A stretch of DNA of 9,780 nt from Lachnospiraceae bacterium. Lineage in GTDB: Bacteria > Bacillota > Clostridia > Lachnospirales > Lachnospiraceae. Below the pieces are notes generated by a model. It was not told the DNA's origin and did no database searches. It worked only from the letters and a program-made list of their open reading frames with translations. The translations under genes were made by a program, and so were the position numbers. The stretch lies in contig VSNO01000159.1 in assembly GCA_009774375.1 (NCBI GenBank), positions 1 to 9,780 of the forward strand. Reading direction: 5' to 3'. Shown here in pieces: positions 6,294 to 9,780 of this stretch; position 1 is the first letter of the stretch, and every line of letters begins with the position of its first letter.

Positions 6294-6905
6294 TCACTTG
6301 AGAAACGCAAACGGGTCCTTTCTGTCAGAATGCAGAAAATTTATGAGCAAATACGCCGCCCTGATCGAGACCTTCTCCTCTCTCAGGATGCGCTGTGCCT
6401 CCTTCTTGTCCACAGTCAGTACCTGTATGGACTCTGTGTCCTCCATGGCATCGCGGCTGACCGTGCCGCTGGCATAGCCAAAGACAGCATTGCAGCTCTC
6501 ATCGGTAAAACCTGCCCCCATGAAAAATGGTCTGCGGTATGCCTCATCGCCGTCAGCGCACACCTCAAAAGTCAGCCCAGTCTCCTCCTTCATCTCCCGC
6601 ACCGCGGCCATATCTGGTGTCTCCCCCGCATCGATCAGCCCTGCCGGAAGCTCGTACAGATAGTCCCCCAGAGGATAGCGGTACTGCCTGATCATCACGA
6701 TCTTCTCCGGATCCTCCCGGAGCACCGGATAGATGACGACGCCCTCCGCCGCACTGTCCCCTGTCAGCAGCTTGATGTTCTCCGCCTTTCTTCTCGACAC
6801 AAAGAAATAGTCAAAAGGACGCCCGCTGTCCGTCAGGGCATCCAGTTTGAACAGATTCAGGAATCTGTTATCGGACAATTTGTGGATCTTGGTGTATTTT
6901 TTCAT
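6294..6905 (-). CDS. Nudix hydrolase, ADP-ribose pyrophosphatase type
   Basis: Predicted cytoplasmic enzyme that cleaves nucleoside diphosphates linked to another group, probably ADP-ribose, to AMP and ribose 5-phosphate. The 203-residue protein has a complete Nudix box GX5EX7REUXEEXGU at 89-111 (Gly89, Glu95, Arg103, Glu104, Glu107, Glu108, Gly110), which binds the catalytic Mg2+. It is preceded by QYRYPLGDYLYELPAG (74-89), typical of the ADP-ribose subgroup. The frame is open upstream to 7070, but that extension would run into the divergent HD-GYP gene. ATG 6905 is chosen because a perfect AAAGGAGGT sits seven bases before it and the family N-terminus fits. It is divergent from the HD-GYP gene with a 93-base gap. 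Substrate specificity is inferred. Confidence 0.92.
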   Translation of the reverse strand: MKKYTKIHKLSDNRFLNLFKLDALTDSGRPFDYFFVSRRKAENIKLLTGDSAAEGVVIYPVLREDPEKIVMIRQYRYPLGDYLYELPAGLIDAGETPDMAAVREMKEETGLTFEVCADGDEAYRRPFFMGAGFTDESCNAVFGYASGTVSRDAMEDTESIQVLTVDKKEAQRILREEKVSIRAAYLLINFLHSDRKDPFAFLK

Positions 6906-6910
6906 ATAGT

Positions 6911-6920
6911 TACCTCCTTT
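6911..6920 (-). promoter_or_regulatory. Ribosome binding site fixing the Nudix start
   Basis: AAAGGAGGTA on the minus strand, seven bases upstream of ATG 6905, is close to the full anti-Shine-Dalgarno complement. It rules out the longer frame that opens at 7070. Confidence 0.85.
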
Positions 6921-6923
6921 TGT

Positions 6924-6952
6924 TTGACATTTTTTATAGAAACCGCTAGAAT
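6924..6952 (+). promoter_or_regulatory. Near-consensus sigma-A promoter of the HD-GYP gene
   Basis: Perfect TTGACA (6924-6929), a 17-base spacer, then TAGAAT (6947-6952). Transcription would start near 6959, about 40 bases before ATG 6999. This supports 6999, rather than the long open frame beginning at 6228, as the true gene start. The promoter lies close to the Nudix ribosome site on the other strand, so expression of the two genes may interfere. Confidence 0.8.
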
Positions 6953-6953
6953 A

Positions 6954-6980
6954 AAAATAGAGTTTCCAAATCACTATTTT
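6954..6980 (+). repeat. Inverted repeat at the HD-GYP transcription start
   Basis: AAAATAG (6954-6960) and CTATTTT (6974-6980) are perfect seven-base arms with 13 bases between, spanning the predicted transcription start. It is a possible repressor site or a weak leader hairpin. Confidence 0.3.
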
Positions 6981-6998
6981 CCAGAAAGAGAGCGCTTT

Positions 6999-8120
6999 AT
7001 GAGACAAATTCCCATCACAGCACTGACACCCGGCATGGTAACAGCTGAGGACATCGTTTCTTATGATCATGTTACGATCGTTCCAAAGGGCATCATACTC
7101 ACTGAAAACATTATATCACGTTTGGAAGGATATTCCATATATTATGCATATATAGAGGACGATCTTGCCACCGATCTGTCCTCGCCGATGACAAATACAG
7201 CAGCTCTTGCGCAGGATGCCGATACTGCCAAAAGCAGACTCTTTCAGCGCTTTTCCCAAAACTTTGCGCGCTGCGCAGAACACTATGAGAACAGCCTGAT
7301 GAAATCACTGTACCGCAGCGAACCGTTCCGTGCAAACGAGCTGCTGAAGGAGACTATGTCCCTGCTGCGCCAGGACAAGCAGGATGTCAGCATCTTTGAC
7401 ATGCTCCTCAATATGCACAATGCCGAGGACTCTGTCTGCAATCACTGCATAGATGTCGCCCTGATTTCCAACGTGCTCGCGCGCTGGCTCCACTTTTCCG
7501 AGGCAGACCAGATGATGGCAACCGCCTGCGGATTGTTTCACGATGTCGGAAAATTCATGCTTCCCACCGGAGTCCTCAGGAAACCCGGCAAGCTGACGCC
7601 CGACGAATTTGAGATCGTAAAGACGCATACCATAGAGGGCTTCCATCTGCTGGGACGATACAGCAGTATTCCCGATCCTGTAAAGAACACCGCGCTGATG
7701 CACCATGAGAAATGCGACGGGAGCGGATACCCCTACGGCCTCACCGGTGACGAGATCGACAGGTTCTCCAAGATCGTCACGATCGCGGATATCTTTGATG
7801 CCATGACGAGCGAGCGGGTATACCGCGCTGCGATGTGTCCATTCTCTGTCATCAAATTTTTTGAGGACGACGGGATCCAAAAATATGAGATCAAGTATAT
7901 CCTCACCTTCCTCGAGAATGTGTCAAACACCTATCTCAACCACAGGGTGACGCTGAGCAACGGTATGGAGGGCAATGTGATCTTTATCAATCCGAACAAT
8001 CTTTCCAGGCCGGTCATCCGCATGGAGAACAACGAGATCATCGATCTGCAGGAATCCTATTACCAGAGCATGCTGCGGCTGTCAAACAGGAAGAACATCT
8101 CCATCGAGACCATTATATGA
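6999..8120 (+). CDS. HD-GYP domain protein, probable cyclic-di-GMP phosphodiesterase
   Basis: HD-GYP proteins hydrolyse cyclic di-GMP, lowering this second messenger and so favouring motility over attachment. The 373-residue protein has an N-terminal region of about 130 residues that opens with LTPGMVTAEDI and VPKGIILTENII, a form common before HD-GYP domains. The HD-GYP domain (about 135-310) keeps the metal ligands His181-Asp182 (HDVGK), His210, His235-His236 and Asp264. The signature HHEKCDGSGYP runs 235-245, and IADIFDAMTSERVY follows at 262-275. A short C-terminal part (about 311-373), with MEGNVIFIN, may be a degenerate beta-rich domain. No membrane segment or receiver domain is present, so the input signal is unknown. 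The start is set by the promoter at 6924-6952; the ribosome site is weak (AAAGAGAG). Confidence 0.93.
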   Translation: MRQIPITALTPGMVTAEDIVSYDHVTIVPKGIILTENIISRLEGYSIYYAYIEDDLATDLSSPMTNTAALAQDADTAKSRLFQRFSQNFARCAEHYENSLMKSLYRSEPFRANELLKETMSLLRQDKQDVSIFDMLLNMHNAEDSVCNHCIDVALISNVLARWLHFSEADQMMATACGLFHDVGKFMLPTGVLRKPGKLTPDEFEIVKTHTIEGFHLLGRYSSIPDPVKNTALMHHEKCDGSGYPYGLTGDEIDRFSKIVTIADIFDAMTSERVYRAAMCPFSVIKFFEDDGIQKYEIKYILTFLENVSNTYLNHRVTLSNGMEGNVIFINPNNLSRPVIRMENNEIIDLQESYYQSMLRLSNRKNISIETII

Positions 8121-8131
8121 GGCACTGTGTC

Positions 8132-8168
8132 AGAAGAACCCGGAGAAAGCTCCCCGGGTTCTTCTTTT
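8132..8168 (+). terminator. Rho-independent terminator of the HD-GYP gene
   Basis: A 12-pair perfect stem AGAAGAACCCGG / CCGGGTTCTTCT (8132-8143 with 8154-8165) is followed by TTTT ending at 8168, starting 11 bases after the HD-GYP stop. The gap between the convergent genes is only 69 bases. On the minus strand the same stem ends in TTCTTCT, so it may also stop the Amt transcript, but less efficiently. Confidence 0.9.
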
Positions 8169-8189
8169 ACATCTGTATTCTGTTCCTTA

Positions 8190-9780
8190 TCATTCAACAT
8201 CCGCGAGCGCGGCGATATCCTCCTCGCCTGTGCGGATCTTGACCACTTTATCCACATTGTACACGAAGATCTTGCCATCTCCGATATGTCCTGTATAGAG
8301 CACCTTCTTCGCCGTCTCGATCACCTTCTCCACAGGAATCGTGGACACCACCACTTCGACCTTTACTTTCGGCAGCAGTGTCGCGTCGATCTCCGCCCCG
8401 CGGTACTTCTCGCCCGCACCCTTCTGGATCCCGCATCCCATGACCTGCGTCACCGTCATGCCAGTCACGCCGATGCCGTTCATCGCCCTGCGCAGCACGT
8501 CATACCGCGACAGCTTCGCGATAATGACGACCTTGTAGATACCGGAAGCCGAAGGAATCGGAACCTGTGCAACCCTGACCGCCGCATTTTTCTGTGTCTC
8601 CGTCGCCTCCTCATAGACGTCGGAGCCCAGCTGCGTGTTCTCATTCTCCTCCATGATCATGCTGTTCGAGATATCCATCATAGAGAATCCTGCATACGCG
8701 GACGGCAGACCGTGCTCTGTGGCGTCGAGACCGATGATCTCCTCCTCCTCGCTGACACGGAGGCCAAAGACTGCCCTGATCACCAGAAAAGTGATCGTGA
8801 TCGTGACCACCGTCCACGCGATCACGCAGAACATGCCTGCCAGCTGCATTCCCAGCAGTCTGAATCCGCCGCCGTAGAAAAGTCCCGTCCCGCAGATCTG
8901 GTTGGCGCCAAATGTCACGCCATCGCCATACCCCCTTGCAAATGCGGGCGCTGTGTCTGTGGCAAAGAGTCCTACTGCGATCGTGCCCCAGATCCCGTTC
9001 ATGCAGTGGACCGCAACCGCACCGACCGGATCATCGATGCGCAGTTTGTGATCGAGCAGCCATACGCCAAATACCACCAGAAGTCCGGCTACAGCACCGA
9101 TCACGATCGCGCCGAGGGCATCTGTCACATCACAGCCCGCGGTGATCGCCACAAGCCCCGCAAGGGAGGCGTTGAGACACATGGACACATCCGGCTTGCC
9201 GTACCTGATCCAGGTGAAGACCATGCAGACTACCGTCGCGATCGCCGGCGCGATCGTCGTCGTCACGAAAATAGATCCAAGCTCCGGCAGGCTTGTCGCA
9301 GCCGCACCGTTAAATCCATACCAGCCAAGCCACAGGATGAACACGCCGAGCGCCCCGACCGTAAGGTTATGTCCGGGAAACGCGTTCACTTTCGTGATTT
9401 TTCCCTGCTTATCCTTTGTGAACTTGCCGATGCGGGGGCCGAGCATCTTTGCGCCGATCAGGGCACTGATACCGCCCACCATATGTATCGCGCAGGAACC
9501 CGCAAAATCGTGGAATCCCATCTGCGCGAGCCAGCCGCCGCCCCAGATCCAATGCGCCTCTACCGGGTAGATCAGCGCCGAGATCACGCCCGAGTACACA
9601 CAGTAGGAGAGAAACTTCGTCCTCTCTGCCATAGCCCCGGAAACGATCGTCGCCGTCGTCGCGCAGAATACCAGGTTGAACACAAAATTGGACCAGTCAA
9701 AATCTGCATAGTCCGTGAAGATATCAAAACCGGGTTTTCCGATCAGGCCCAGCAGATCCTCCCCGAACAGCAGGCCAAAA
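8190..9780 (-). CDS. amt: Ammonium transporter (Amt) fused to a C-terminal PII domain (5' end off window)
   Basis: Membrane ammonium channel with a built-in PII regulator. The first complete codon is at 9779, with 529 residues to the TGA at 8190-8192. The N-terminus (probably the first two membrane helices) is beyond the right edge; a GTG at 9681-9683 is internal, since coding reads on upstream. The Amt part has HWIWGGGWL, the twin pore histidines His99 (IHMVGG) and His258 (VAVHCMNG), and the C-terminal tail EEEEIIGLDATEHG (about 344-357). After a linker of about 55 residues rich in Glu, Met and Asn, a complete PII fold runs about 414-524. It has GMTVTQVMGCG, QKG, T-loop YRGAE (459-463), LLPKVKVEVVV, the B-loop TGHIGDGKIF and the C-loop IRTGEED. 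The T-loop Arg460 that plugs the channel in AmtB-GlnK is kept. The position equal to Tyr51, the uridylylation site, is Ile464. Promoter not in view. Confidence 0.93.
   Translation of the reverse strand, partial: FGLLFGEDLLGLIGKPGFDIFTDYADFDWSNFVFNLVFCATTATIVSGAMAERTKFLSYCVYSGVISALIYPVEAHWIWGGGWLAQMGFHDFAGSCAIHMVGGISALIGAKMLGPRIGKFTKDKQGKITKVNAFPGHNLTVGALGVFILWLGWYGFNGAAATSLPELGSIFVTTTIAPAIATVVCMVFTWIRYGKPDVSMCLNASLAGLVAITAGCDVTDALGAIVIGAVAGLLVVFGVWLLDHKLRIDDPVGAVAVHCMNGIWGTIAVGLFATDTAPAFARGYGDGVTFGANQICGTGLFYGGGFRLLGMQLAGMFCVIAWTVVTITITFLVIRAVFGLRVSEEEEIIGLDATEHGLPSAYAGFSMMDISNSMIMEENENTQLGSDVYEEATETQKNAAVRVAQVPIPSASGIYKVVIIAKLSRYDVLRRAMNGIGVTGMTVTQVMGCGIQKGAGEKYRGAEIDATLLPKVKVEVVVSTIPVEKVIETAKKVLYTGHIGDGKIFVYNVDKVVKIRTGEEDIAALADVE

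Noticed and set aside
6228..6998. Open plus-strand extension of 257 codons upstream of the HD-GYP start
   Set aside because: It lies antisense to the Nudix gene, has no family likeness, and the consensus promoter at 6924-6952 sits inside it, just before ATG 6999.
6906..7070. N-terminal extension of the Nudix frame to 7070
   Set aside because: It would overlap the HD-GYP start and promoter. A near-perfect ribosome site fixes the start at 6905.

Overview
The window looks like chromosomal DNA of an anaerobic Firmicute, most likely a Lachnospiraceae (Clostridium cluster XIVa) relative. The reasons are strong AGGAGG-type ribosome sites, sigma-A promoters with extended TG -10 boxes, a DUF6465-like small protein, a DegV protein, a LacI-family regulator, an HD-GYP protein and an ammonium transporter fused to a PII domain. 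The genus is inferred from gene content and is not proven.

Layout from left to right. (1) 1-1761, minus strand: a Na+/phosphate cotransporter-family protein with a C-terminal PhoU-like region; its last few residues lie off the left edge. It has a good promoter at 1894-1922 and a leader of about 125 nt that can fold in two mutually exclusive ways. (2) 1980-2350: an AT-rich stretch of decayed DNA holding two minus-strand relics, a piece of an IS630-type transposase and a small (about 58-codon) gene broken by two in-frame stops. (3) 2390-5817, minus strand: four same-direction genes in the order of transcription DUF6465-like protein, LacI-family regulator, DegV-family lipid-binding protein, and aldose 1-epimerase-like protein. 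DegV has its own strong promoter (4318-4346), so the block is at least two transcription units (DUF6465-lacI and degV-epimerase). (4) 5818-6293: a non-coding stretch with the DUF6465 promoter and a GC-rich patch. (5) 6294-6905, minus strand: a Nudix hydrolase (ADP-ribose pyrophosphatase type), divergent from (6) 6999-8120, plus strand: an HD-GYP cyclic-di-GMP phosphodiesterase-like protein with a near-consensus promoter and a textbook terminator. (7) 8190-9780, minus strand: an Amt ammonium channel fused to a C-terminal PII (GlnK/GlnB) domain, with its N-terminus off the right edge.

Most of the window is ordinary housekeeping and signalling: phosphate and ammonium uptake, sugar and lipid handling, nucleotide clean-up and second-messenger turnover. 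I see no defence island, CRISPR array, prophage or biosynthetic cluster. The points most worth a second look are the alternative-fold leader ahead of the phosphate transporter gene, the Amt-PII fusion that keeps the channel-plugging Arg but lacks the uridylylation Tyr, the two overlapping relics at 2074-2350, and the in-frame repeats at the start of the DUF6465 protein.
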